NCBI GenBank assembly: GCA_022791775.1
Contig: JAAVZT010000001.1
Span: forward strand, 1 to 46,480
DNA length: 46,480 nucleotides
Origin: Bacilli bacterium
Lineage (GTDB): Bacteria; Bacillota_I; Bacilli_A; RF39; UBA660
Reading direction: 5' to 3'
Shown here: in pieces, positions 7,769-14,937 of the stretch
How the letters are laid out: each line of letters starts with the position of its first letter
Numbering within the stretch: the stretch's first letter is position 1
The notes under the pieces: model-generated
Told to the model about the DNA's origin: nothing
The model's database searches: none
What the model saw: the letters and a program-made list of their open reading frames with translations, nothing else
Position numbers and translations under genes: made by a program

Positions 7769-7960
7769 CTTCATCCTAAAAATATTCATAATTTAATAGA
7801 TTATGAAACAGTAGGATAAGAAAGTTGTGTATCAACATATAATTTCCTTTTTAAAATAAAGAAAACTATATACATAATTCTTATTTTGCACTTACAAAAT
7901 TCATCCTAATTTGTAGGATGATATTTAGGATAATCCTAATAATAACAATATTTTTAAACA
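7769..7960. repeat. Cluster of hairpins bordered by TAGGAT/ATCCTA
   Basis: This noncoding stretch holds several inverted repeats that share one word. At 7771-7819 an outer ATCCTA/TAGGAT pair encloses an 8-bp stem (TTCATAAT/ATTATGAA). At 7901-7921 TCATCCTA and TAGGATGA form a stem with a five-base loop. At 7925-7939 TTAGGAT-A-ATCCTAA is a palindrome. A further ATCCTA/TAGGAT pair forms the terminator at 7961-8018. The recurring word suggests a protein-binding array, a structured RNA or a small repeat family. I see no ORF in it. Confidence 0.55.
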
Positions 7961-8018
7961 CAAAAAAATCATCCTATCATCTAATTTCAACTAGATTTTG
8001 TAGGATGATAATTTTTTT
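7961..8018 (-). terminator. Terminator after the Fic gene, probably bidirectional
   Basis: AATCATCCTA (7967-7976) pairs with TAGGATGATA (8001-8010), with an inner ATCTA/TAGAT stem. Seven A precede it and seven T follow it, so it could end transcripts from either side. It lies just beyond the Fic stop. Confidence 0.7.
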
Positions 8019-8769
8019 AATTATTTTCTTCTATTTCAAAATTTAATAATTCTTCACAAGTTTTTTCATATAAGTCTTGTTCATGTTTTATGGTATCAAT
8101 TAAAAACATTTTATCATTTTCATATTCTTTTAAACCTCTCATATAATAAGGTTTATCATTATCTAATACAATAAATGGCATAATATTATTTTTTAAGCAT
8201 TCTTTAAACATTATAATTCTACCAACTCTTCCATTACCATCACCAAAAGGATGAATTTTCTCAAATTTATAATGAAAATTAATAATATCTTCTAAAGTAA
8301 CATTAGTTTTAGAATTATATTCACTTAATAAATTTTCAATTTCTTTCTCTACATCTTCTGGTGCAGTTGTCTTAATAACATCAACAAGGCCTATCATATT
8401 CGGAACTATTTTAAATCCCCCAACATTATATCTAGGATTTTCCTCATCACTCGTATTTCTTTTTAACATCTTATTCATTTCGATAATCATTTCTTTAGAT
8501 AACTTATTATCAACATTATCTAACATATAATCAAATAATTTAAAATGATTCTTAGATTCAGTTAAATCATCTAATTTTATTAGAGTCTCACTTTTAGGAA
8601 TAAAAGATGAAGTATCAAATATTGCTTCAGTTTGTTCACTAGTTAATCTGCTACCCTCAATTTTATTTGAATTATATGAAAAATTAACTTGAGAATAATG
8701 ATAGATATTACCTTTAAACTTTGATTCTTTTTGTTTGATTAATTCCTTTTTAATTTTACTTATATCCAT
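8017..8769 (-). CDS. Fic-domain AMP-transferase-like protein
   Basis: Fic proteins transfer AMP or another nucleotide group onto target proteins. The complete active-site motif HPFGDGNGRVGR is at residues 173-184 of this 250-residue protein, with catalytic His173. Near the N-terminus S-N-K-I-E-G (residues 34-39) fits the self-inhibitory motif (S/T)xxxE(G/N), so this is a class II Fic that holds itself inactive until regulated. I start at the ATG at 8769 (MDISKIKKEL): GGGGGA lies at good distance, and the start directly follows the stop of the ASCH gene, with which it forms an operon. The longer in-frame start 13 codons upstream lies inside that gene. The target is unknown. It is cargo of the element. 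Confidence 0.9.
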   Translation of the reverse strand: MDISKIKKELIKQKESKFKGNIYHYSQVNFSYNSNKIEGSRLTSEQTEAIFDTSSFIPKSETLIKLDDLTESKNHFKLFDYMLDNVDNKLSKEMIIEMNKMLKRNTSDEENPRYNVGGFKIVPNMIGLVDVIKTTAPEDVEKEIENLLSEYNSKTNVTLEDIINFHYKFEKIHPFGDGNGRVGRIIMFKECLKNNIMPFIVLDNDKPYYMRGLKEYENDKMFLIDTIKHEQDLYEKTCEELLNFEIEENN

Positions 8770-8770
8770 A

Positions 8771-9649
8771 TTACATATCCCCCAATGAAATATTATTACC
8801 ATTTTCACAATGCTTATAGAACTCTAAAACATTTAGACGAAATTTTGGTTTTTTATAATTATTATTTAACTCATATTTAATAAATTTATCTCTTACATTA
8901 ATTAATAAATCTTGTAAGGAGTTATATTCATGTATGCCTTTAAATCTTTCCCACGAATGTTCAAACCAATAATACTTATTATCTTTTTCAAAAGTTAAAA
9001 ATGTATGTGTTGGACATTTAGCTTTATCGTAATGAACTATAAAATAAGTTTTAATGTTCCAATCATTACCTTTAAAATAATGTCTTTCAAGTTCTACTTG
9101 ATCCCAGCATACACCAACTTTGTTTTTTATTATTTCATTAGGACTTTGTAAAATATAATTGTCTGAATAATTTTCATCAACTATTTTATGTTTACTCCCC
9201 TGTTTATCCATCCAACCATATTCTATATTTTCCATTAAATTCATAATTTCAAATTCATTATAATAATCCCAAATATTAAGTTGACCTTTTGCTTTTATAA
9301 ATTTTATAGGCTTAATATTATCTAGTATCCAAGCATATCTTCCTTCTTTATATTCACCACAAATATATTCTTGACAGTTATTCTTTTTCATTTCTTCTAC
9401 ATACTCTTTTGTCATATAAATACAATCTACCAAATTGCATTTGCAAATAATATTTCCAAAGTTCATATTTTTATTTTCAACTAAACTCATTAATTCTTTA
9501 TCACCTAAGTCATTTTTAGATGGTTTAGTCATACTTGCATGAATATATAATTCTCCCCTATAATTTGTTTTCCAACTTCTAGTTTCAATTAACTTCTTTT
9601 TTTCATATATCAAAGTTGCAAAAGGCTCTGTCAGACTTAATACCTTCAT
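8771..9649 (-). CDS. ASCH domain fused to a transglutaminase/papain-like Cys-His domain
   Basis: Residues 1-125 of 292 resemble an ASCH domain (MKVLSLTEPFATLIYEKKK, then ETRSW and GELYIHAS), an RNA-binding beta-barrel related to PUA. Residues 145-285 carry a different domain with Cys181 in GVCWDQVEL, His215 in PTHTFLTF and an acidic residue in WFEHSW (Glu230). This order of Cys, His and Glu/Asp is typical of transglutaminase-like cysteine enzymes. The start is the ATG at 9649, placed eight bases after AGGTG; a GTG three codons earlier overlaps that site. It lies at the right end of the element, directly upstream of the Fic gene. A joint role in modifying proteins or RNA-associated targets is inference. 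Confidence 0.72.
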   Translation of the reverse strand: MKVLSLTEPFATLIYEKKKLIETRSWKTNYRGELYIHASMTKPSKNDLGDKELMSLVENKNMNFGNIICKCNLVDCIYMTKEYVEEMKKNNCQEYICGEYKEGRYAWILDNIKPIKFIKAKGQLNIWDYYNEFEIMNLMENIEYGWMDKQGSKHKIVDENYSDNYILQSPNEIIKNKVGVCWDQVELERHYFKGNDWNIKTYFIVHYDKAKCPTHTFLTFEKDNKYYWFEHSWERFKGIHEYNSLQDLLINVRDKFIKYELNNNYKKPKFRLNVLEFYKHCENGNNISLGDM

Positions 9650-9666
9650 AGGAATCACCTATAAAT

Positions 9667-9672
9667 ATTATA
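9667..9672 (-). promoter_or_regulatory. -10 element of the ASCH-Fic operon
   Basis: TATAAT on the minus strand is preceded by TG one base upstream (extended -10, TGGTATAAT), 17 bases before the ASCH ATG. No good -35 is visible, which an extended -10 can compensate for. Confidence 0.5.
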
Positions 9673-9747
9673 CCACACAAAAAGACACTTCTTATCAAAT
9701 GCCTCCAAATTTGTACTTATTTTCTCTTAACTTATTTGGTCTATCAT

Positions 9748-9776
9748 AAATTATCACACCTGAGGAACTTCATAGT
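9748..9776. other. Predicted attachment site, right junction
   Basis: The proposed crossover dinucleotide is TG at 9761-9762, inside the codons for Pro-Gln near the end of the CotD-like 5' half. The element side reads ATCACACC. The coat reading frame meets a TGA only two codons inside the element. Confidence 0.5.
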
Positions 9777-9984
9777 TGATAGTACGATGGCATACTCTTT
9801 CTTGTGGGCATTCATATACTGGTGGACACATCATTGGAGCACAAGATGGCATTTGACAACATGAAGGCATTCCTCCCATATAATTATCATAACTCATATT
9901 CATGGCAAAACCTGGCATTTCCATATTGGCTTGAGCGCTCATATTTTGTGTTGCTTCTTGACAACAACGATCATTTTCAAACAT
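9754..9984 (-). CDS. CotD-like spore coat protein, 5' half of a split gene
   Basis: The 76-residue product is rich in Met, Cys and Pro and ends CPPVYECPQERVCHRTINY then EVPQV. This matches the first part of CotD-family coat proteins, which reach a V-P-H motif and then continue with a His-rich half. Here the frame stops two codons after E-V-P, exactly where the element begins. The missing half is at 4905-5027. I start at the ATG at 9984, eight bases after AAGGA; an in-frame ATG three codons earlier is too close. A SigK-like promoter lies upstream. As it stands it would make a truncated coat protein. After excision of the element it would encode 114 residues. Confidence 0.78.
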   Translation of the reverse strand: MFENDRCCQEATQNMSAQANMEMPGFAMNMSYDNYMGGMPSCCQMPSCAPMMCPPVYECPQERVCHRTINYEVPQV

Positions 9985-10005
9985 AACAAACATTCCTTTC
10001 TATTG

Positions 10006-10032
10006 TATCATATGTCAAAAAAATAACCTTGT
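10006..10032 (-). promoter_or_regulatory. SigK/SigE-like sporulation promoter of the cotD-like gene
   Basis: On the minus strand CATATGATA matches the mother-cell -10 consensus CATAnnnTA, with AC 16 bases upstream as the SigK -35. It lies 22 bases before the coat ATG and overlaps the ffh terminator. I see no good SigA promoter here. Confidence 0.55.
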
Positions 10033-10043
10033 TTAGGTTATTT
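10016..10043 (-). terminator. Terminator after ffh
   Basis: On the minus strand AAATAACCT-aaaca-AGGTTATTT is followed by a T run, directly after the ffh stop. Confidence 0.8.
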
Positions 10044-10048
10044 TCCTA

Positions 10049-11356
10049 TTAAAATGGTAACTTCATGTTTCCATTACTCATCATCTTCATCATTTTTTTC
10101 ATTTCATCAAATTGTTTTAAAAGACGATTAATCTCTTCAACAGGTCGGCCGCAACCTTTACTAATTCGCAATTTTCGGGACGCTTTTAAACACTCAGGAT
10201 GTTTTCTCTCATATGGTGTCATGGATAAAATAATAGCTTCAACATGGGCCATTTGTTTTGGATCGATATCAATATTATTTAAACCCATTTTTCGAGCACC
10301 AGGTAACATTTTCAAAATATTTTCCAAAGGTCCTAATTTTTTGATTTGTTTTAAATTAGTTAAAAAGTCTTCTAAATCATATTTTCCTTTTTTCATCCGT
10401 TCGACTTGTTTAGTTGCTTCTTGTTCATCCATAATATTTTCTACTTTTTCCGCAATTGACATAATGTCTCCCATATCTAATATACGTTCAGCCATACGGA
10501 CCGGATAAAATTCACTTAAACCATCTAACTTTTCACTATCTCCTACAAATTTAATTGGAACATTTGTTAAATGACGGATAGATAATGCTACTCCACCCTT
10601 GGTATTTCCATCTAGTTTAGTTAAAACGGTTCCTGTTAATTTTAAATTATCATTAAATCCAGTTATTACATTAATTGCATCTTGCCCCATCATGGCATCC
10701 ACTACTAATAATGTTTCATGTGGTTTTACTATTTCAGATATATCTTTTAGTTCTTGCATTAATTCTTCGTCAATATGAAGTCTTCCAGCTGTATCAATAA
10801 TAATAAAATCGTGCTGATTTTCTTTGGCGAAAGAAATGGCATTCGAAACAATAGTTGTCGGAGCAATTTTTCCTTCTGTGTATACAGGAATATTTAAAGA
10901 AGCGCCAATTTCTTTTAATTGTTCAATTGCTGCTGGACGATATATATCACAAGCCACTAATAAAGGATTTTTTTTATGTTTTTTGCGGACAAAATTTGCA
11001 ATTTTTCCACAAGTTGTTGTTTTTCCACTTCCCTGTAATCCAACTAGCATTAAAATGGTCGGATTTTTTTCTACTTCTAATAGTGAAGCCTCTTCTCCTA
11101 ATAATTGGATTAGTTCATCTTTGACTAATTTGATAAATAATTCATCTGGTTTTAAACTTTTACCAACATCCATACCTAATGCTTTTTCTTTGACATTTTG
11201 GACAAATTCTTTTACAACTTGATAATTTACATCTGCTTCTAAAAGAGCCATTCGAATTTCACGCATCGCATCACTGATATTTTCTTCTGTGATTCTTCCT
11301 AAGCCTCTGATATTTTTAATCGCATTCGATAAACGATCTCCCATATATTCAAACAT
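10049..11356 (-). CDS. ffh: Signal recognition particle protein Ffh
   Basis: Ffh binds the SRP RNA and signal sequences and delivers ribosomes to FtsY. The 435 residues show the N domain, then the G domain with GLQGSGKTTT (P-loop), DIYRPAAIEQL, DTAGRLHID and TKLDGNTKGG, and the C-terminal M domain with SKGCGRPVEEINRLLKQF, the RNA-binding helix. The length is near the family norm of about 445. GAAGGTGAG precedes the ATG. It is the last gene of an operon with a pseudopilin, ftsY and ylxM, as in many Firmicutes except for the pilin. Confidence 0.97.
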   Translation of the reverse strand: MFEYMGDRLSNAIKNIRGLGRITEENISDAMREIRMALLEADVNYQVVKEFVQNVKEKALGMDVGKSLKPDELFIKLVKDELIQLLGEEASLLEVEKNPTILMLVGLQGSGKTTTCGKIANFVRKKHKKNPLLVACDIYRPAAIEQLKEIGASLNIPVYTEGKIAPTTIVSNAISFAKENQHDFIIIDTAGRLHIDEELMQELKDISEIVKPHETLLVVDAMMGQDAINVITGFNDNLKLTGTVLTKLDGNTKGGVALSIRHLTNVPIKFVGDSEKLDGLSEFYPVRMAERILDMGDIMSIAEKVENIMDEQEATKQVERMKKGKYDLEDFLTNLKQIKKLGPLENILKMLPGARKMGLNNIDIDPKQMAHVEAIILSMTPYERKHPECLKASRKLRISKGCGRPVEEINRLLKQFDEMKKMMKMMSNGNMKLPF

Positions 11357-11369
11357 TGTCTCACCTTCT

Positions 11370-11666
11370 CTATTTTATTATTTTTTTGATTTCTTCTTTT
11401 ATTTTTTCGTCTTTAATAGTTTGTAATAATCTTTCAAATTGTTCCTGTTTTGATTCTAAGTGAAGTATTCGTTCATAAGCAGTTAATTTTATTTCAATAT
11501 TTTTAATTGTCGCGCCGATTGCACTCTTACTTACGCCTCGTTTTTCTGCAATTTCTTGCATAGAAAGATTTTCTTCATAATAATAAGAAAATGTCAGACG
11601 CTCATTTTCATTCAGTAGGCCTTCATAGCAATCAAACAATTTCGTATAATAAACAAATTTTTCCAT
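11370..11666 (-). CDS. ylxM: YlxM-like SRP-associated helix-turn-helix protein
   Basis: This 98-residue protein carries a sigma-70 region 4-like helix-turn-helix (residues 20-52: NENERLTFSYYYEE, SMQEIAEKRGVSKSAIGATI) and a charged C-terminal helix. YlxM/p13 proteins are encoded between ftsY and ffh in Firmicutes and stimulate the SRP GTPases, in some streptococci with effects on acid tolerance. Its start overlaps the ftsY stop (TAATG), and ffh begins 14 bases after its stop, so all three are co-translated. Confidence 0.9.
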   Translation of the reverse strand: MEKFVYYTKLFDCYEGLLNENERLTFSYYYEENLSMQEIAEKRGVSKSAIGATIKNIEIKLTAYERILHLESKQEQFERLLQTIKDEKIKEEIKKIIK

Positions 11667-12673
11667 TATTTTATCATATCCTTAAATAGCCCGTAAATAT
11701 AATTTTCAATATCAAAAGTTTTTAAGTCATCCATTTGCTCTCCTAGTCCAATAAACTTAACTGGTATATTTAATTCCTCTTTGATTGCTAATACGATTCC
11801 ACCTTTAGCTGTACCATCTAATTTTGTCAAAACAATGCCAGTAATATTGGTGATTTCTTGAAAAGATTTTGCTTGCATGACACCATTTTGGCCCGTCGTA
11901 GCATCAATTACTAATAATGTTTCATGTGGAGCATTTGGAATGATACTTCCAATCACTTTGTTCATTTTTTCTAATTCTTTCATCAAATTCACTTTATTTT
12001 GAAGTCTTCCAGCCGTATCAATAAATACTAAGTCTGCTTGTTCTTCTTGAGCTTTTTTTAAGCCATCAAAAATAACTCCAGAAGGATCTGTATTTTCACT
12101 TCCATAAAATAAACTTCCTGTTCTCATGGCCCATTCTTCTAATTGAGCGACCGCTCCAGCTCGAAAAGTGTCAGCTGCAATTACCATCACTTTTTTTTGT
12201 TCTTGCATATATTTATATGCTAATTTTCCAATTGTAGTTGTTTTTCCAACCCCATTTACTCCAACCATTAAAATGACAGTAGGACTTTTTTCTTGAAAAT
12301 TTATTTTATCGGATAACGATTCTCCACTTACATAAATAATAAATAATTCATCTACAATTACTTCTTGTAAATAATCCATATCTGTAATAGCTTCGTCTTT
12401 TACTCGCCGTTTTAAACGATCTAAAAATTTGACGACTGTATTTACTCCAATATCAGCCATAATCAATAAGTCTTCTAATTCTTCAAAATATGCTTCATTT
12501 ACTTTAGTATATTTATGTCCTAGAATGCTCAATTTTGATATAAATTCATCTCGCGTTTTACTGAGACCTTTCTCATAAACTTCCAGTTCTTGCTGGTCAT
12601 GACTTTTATTTTCAGAAGAAATATTATCTTCTTTTTTCGTTATTATATTTTTTAATTTATCAAATAATCCCAT
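11666..12673 (-). CDS. ftsY: SRP receptor FtsY
   Basis: FtsY is the membrane-associated GTPase that receives Ffh-ribosome complexes. The 335 residues start with a short charged A region (no long acidic domain, typical of Firmicutes), an N domain, and the G domain with GVNGVGKTTTIGKLA, AADTFRAGAVAQLEEWA, DTAGRLQNKVNLM and TKLDGTAKGG. AAAAGGTGAAACG precedes the ATG. It lies second in the operon, 14 bases after the pseudopilin. Confidence 0.97.
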   Translation of the reverse strand: MGLFDKLKNIITKKEDNISSENKSHDQQELEVYEKGLSKTRDEFISKLSILGHKYTKVNEAYFEELEDLLIMADIGVNTVVKFLDRLKRRVKDEAITDMDYLQEVIVDELFIIYVSGESLSDKINFQEKSPTVILMVGVNGVGKTTTIGKLAYKYMQEQKKVMVIAADTFRAGAVAQLEEWAMRTGSLFYGSENTDPSGVIFDGLKKAQEEQADLVFIDTAGRLQNKVNLMKELEKMNKVIGSIIPNAPHETLLVIDATTGQNGVMQAKSFQEITNITGIVLTKLDGTAKGGIVLAIKEELNIPVKFIGLGEQMDDLKTFDIENYIYGLFKDMIK

Positions 12674-12686
12674 CGTTTCACCTTTT

Positions 12687-13091
12687 CTATTTGCAAATGC
12701 CTTCCGGCGCGTATGCTTTAGTTTCAGAATAATTTGTTTTTGTTTCTTTGTAAACTAAAATTTGCTGATTTCGATCACAAGAATTTTGATTATCGGTAAA
12801 TAATCCAGCGCTAATGATATCCCCTATTTTAATATATTTATAGCAATTTTGATTGGTGGAAGTTGGATTGGCTGGATCAAAAACTTCTGGGCATTTCTTT
12901 AGGTAAATTCTTTTTTCTTGCGTATACGCCACCGCTGCATCTTTTAATTTTTTTTCGGTATCTTTTCTTAGTGTTTCTTTTTGTTTCGTAACTACACTGA
13001 CAACGGATGTCGATGCAACTGTTATTAGCAAACCAATTATTCCTAATACTGCTAGTAATTCTGCTAATGTAAATCCCTTTTTGGTCTTCAT
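12687..13091 (-). CDS. Pseudopilin heading the SRP operon
   Basis: The 134-residue protein has a classic prepilin leader, MKTKKG then FTLAELLAVLGIIGLLI, with the cleavage Gly, the +5 Glu and a hydrophobic helix. Four cysteines in the soluble domain (KKCPEVF, NQNCYKY, NSCDRN and the penultimate residue) could make two disulfides outside the cell. AGGAGG precedes the ATG. It is transcribed ahead of ftsY-ylxM-ffh, so a membrane or exported protein shares control with the export machinery. No prepilin peptidase or assembly ATPase is in the window. Confidence 0.82.
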   Translation of the reverse strand: MKTKKGFTLAELLAVLGIIGLLITVASTSVVSVVTKQKETLRKDTEKKLKDAAVAYTQEKRIYLKKCPEVFDPANPTSTNQNCYKYIKIGDIISAGLFTDNQNSCDRNQQILVYKETKTNYSETKAYAPEGICK

Positions 13092-13112
13092 TTAAAGCCT
13101 CCTCACATAGTA

Positions 13113-13141
13113 AGTATAGCATAATCACTAGACAAAACAAA
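13113..13141 (-). promoter_or_regulatory. Promoter of the pseudopilin-ftsY-ylxM-ffh operon
   Basis: On the minus strand TATACT is preceded by TG-C (extended -10), with a weak TTTGTT 17 bases upstream. It overlaps the oppositely directed RNase J promoter, so the two may compete. Confidence 0.45.
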
Positions 13142-13157
13142 TACTTTATGTTATGAT
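13129..13157 (+). promoter_or_regulatory. Promoter of the RNase J gene
   Basis: TAGACA is followed after 17 bases by TATGAT, 50 bases before the RNase J ATG, which itself has GAAAGGAAG as binding site. Confidence 0.55.
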
Positions 13158-13206
13158 TTGGATACGAAAAAAACTTTAATTTTTTTTATTTTGAAAGGAA
13201 GATTTT

Positions 13207-14883
13207 ATGAAAAATAAAGGATGTACCACGTCCGTTATTGCTTTAGGTGGCCTTGGTGAAGTGGGAAAAAATATGTATGTGGTTTCACATAATGAGGAAC
13301 TTATTATTATCGATGCTGGTGTGATGTTTCCTGAAAGTGAACTAATGGGCGTTGATTATGTCATTCAAGATGTAACTTATTTAAAGCAAAATCAGGAACG
13401 AATTAAAGCTCTTATTATTACTCATGGACATGAAGATCATATTGGTGGGATTGCTTTCTTATTACAAAATGTCGAAATTCCAGTAATTTACGCTCCACGT
13501 ATTGCAACTTATTTGATTCGAAATAAGCTTGTAGATAATAATATTAAATATGAAAATATTCAAATCTACAATGAAGAAACAGTTTTAAAATTTAAGTATT
13601 TTGAGATTGAATTTGTCACAACTACCCATTCTATTCCTGATAGTTATGCGATGGCTATTCATACTCCAAATGGTATTATTTTTGAAACAGGAGATTTTAA
13701 ATTTGATTTAACTCCAATTGGTCCTATGGCCGATATACATAAAATGGCGAGGATTGGCGAGCAAGGAGTAAAGCTATTATTAAGTGATAGTACGAATGCC
13801 TTATCAGAAGGGTTTTCGAAAAGCGAAAGCTGTGTAGATGAAACATTAAATGATATTATTCGAAGACACCATGGACGAATTATTATTGCTACATTTGCTT
13901 CTAATATCTATCGAGTAAAGCATATTGTAGAAACTTGTCGAAAAAACAATCGCCAAATTATTGTATTTGGAAGAAGTATGGAAACTAGTATTGAACTTGC
14001 ATTAAATAATGGATTGTTAACAGACCGAAGTATTTTTATTGATGCAAATAAAGCCAAAAATTTAAAGCGAAATGAAATTTGTATTTTATGTACAGGTAGT
14101 CAAGGTGAACCTTTAGCTGCTTTATCTCGAATTGCCAATGGAGTTCATAAACAAATTTCTTTATTAAATGATGATTTGGTTGTTTTCTCTTCGAAACCTA
14201 TTCCTGGAAATGCCGCTAGTGTAAATCGAGTTATCAATAAGCTTTATTTAAAAGGCGTAAAGGTATTTACCAATACAGAATTTAGTGATATTCATACTTC
14301 TGGACATGCTAAAGAAGATGAATTAAAGCTAATGTTACGTTTAATTAAACCACAATATTTTATGCCAATGCATGGAGAATATCGAATGTTAATGGCTCAT
14401 AAAGAAATTGCAAAGGAATGTGGAATTTTAGAAGATCATATTTTTATATGTCAAAATGGTGATGTGTTAACATTGGGAAACGAAATTACTAAAGGAGAGC
14501 CTGTTTTGGCAGGTGATGTTTATGTAGATGGTTCACGTATTGGAAATATTGGTTCGGTCGTTTTAAAGGATCGAAAGTTAATGAGTAAAGATGGTATCTT
14601 ACTTACAATATTAAATATAAATCCATTAACACGCAAATTGTTAATTAAACCCAATGTAACAACGAGAGGATTTGTTTTAGTAAATGAAAATGGTGAATTG
14701 ATTAATCAAATCGAACGAAAAGTAAGTGAAATTGTTAATAGATGTTTACAAAGCGGTAGTTATAATTATACGGATTTGAAAAATCAAATTATATTAGAAT
14801 TACACCCTTTTATTAGTGGTTTAACTGGTAGACACCCTATTATTCTTCCAGTTATTATGGAAGTAAGAGAAAGTGGAAATTAA
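13207..14883 (+). CDS. rnj: Ribonuclease J
   Basis: RNase J is a metallo-beta-lactamase/beta-CASP enzyme with 5'-to-3' exonuclease and endonuclease activity in mRNA decay and rRNA maturation. The 558 residues show the zinc-binding motif HGHEDH at 73-78, TTTHSIPDS, GDFKFD, the beta-CASP FASNIYRV segment and IHTSGHAKEDE, followed by the C-terminal dimerisation domain. The length equals that of B. subtilis RNase J1. Whether it is J1 or J2 cannot be decided here; the complete active site favours an active enzyme. It is a single-gene unit facing gmk, from which it is separated by back-to-back terminators. Confidence 0.95.
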   Translation: MKNKGCTTSVIALGGLGEVGKNMYVVSHNEELIIIDAGVMFPESELMGVDYVIQDVTYLKQNQERIKALIITHGHEDHIGGIAFLLQNVEIPVIYAPRIATYLIRNKLVDNNIKYENIQIYNEETVLKFKYFEIEFVTTTHSIPDSYAMAIHTPNGIIFETGDFKFDLTPIGPMADIHKMARIGEQGVKLLLSDSTNALSEGFSKSESCVDETLNDIIRRHHGRIIIATFASNIYRVKHIVETCRKNNRQIIVFGRSMETSIELALNNGLLTDRSIFIDANKAKNLKRNEICILCTGSQGEPLAALSRIANGVHKQISLLNDDLVVFSSKPIPGNAASVNRVINKLYLKGVKVFTNTEFSDIHTSGHAKEDELKLMLRLIKPQYFMPMHGEYRMLMAHKEIAKECGILEDHIFICQNGDVLTLGNEITKGEPVLAGDVYVDGSRIGNIGSVVLKDRKLMSKDGILLTILNINPLTRKLLIKPNVTTRGFVLVNENGELINQIERKVSEIVNRCLQSGSYNYTDLKNQIILELHPFISGLTGRHPIILPVIMEVRESGN

Positions 14884-14908
14884 AAAAAAGTGAATTTAAG
14901 TTCACTTA
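14883..14908 (-). terminator. Terminator after the guanylate kinase-like gene
   Basis: On the minus strand AAGTGAA-cttaa-ATTCACTT is followed by eight T. It sits beside the opposite terminator at 14912-14937, giving two convergent stops back to back. Confidence 0.75.
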
Positions 14909-14911
14909 GAG

Positions 14912-14937
14912 CTCATATTTCATATGAGTTTTTATTT
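14912..14937 (+). terminator. Terminator after RNase J
   Basis: CTCATA-tttca-TATGAG is followed by TTTTTATTT. It overlaps the last codons of the convergent guanylate kinase-like gene. Confidence 0.75.

Larger units (their letters stand above)
5026..9762. mobile_element. Putative serine-recombinase element inserted in a cotD-like coat gene (skin-like)
   Basis: Bounds are defined by the two halves of one coat gene, which rejoin in frame if this segment is removed between identical TG dinucleotides (5026-5027 and 9761-9762). A two-base identical core is what large serine recombinases need. Inside are a NERD protein, a large serine recombinase with its small upstream ORF and leader peptide, a hairpin-rich gap, a Fic protein and an ASCH fusion, all on the minus strand. 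The segment looks clearly richer in A/T than its flanks. There are no phage structural, replication or conjugation genes. A rejoined circle junction would read ATCACACC-TG-TGTGTGTC, an imperfect inverted repeat as expected for attP. Boundary positions are inferred, not proven. Confidence 0.72.

Noticed and set aside
7769-8018. CRISPR array
   Set aside because: The repeats are short (6-9 bases), inverted rather than direct, and unevenly spaced, and no cas genes are near.
8017-8769. Classical Fic/Doc toxin-antitoxin pair
   Set aside because: The inhibitory motif is inside the Fic protein itself, and the adjacent ASCH fusion does not look like a Phd or VbhA antitoxin.
5790-9660. Longer direct repeats as att sites at the ends of the accessory genes
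   Set aside because: I compared the ends of the recombinase and ASCH genes and found only AATCACC-type matches, which come from ribosome binding sites. The split coat gene gives better-supported ends.
9754-9984. The 76-aa CotD-like ORF as a complete independent gene
   Set aside because: It stops exactly at the V-P position where CotD proteins continue, and the continuation exists at 4905-5027 in the same frame.
10065-10508. Plus-strand ORF of 147 aa opposite ffh
   Set aside because: It lies entirely inside ffh on the other strand, has no binding site and has no family features.
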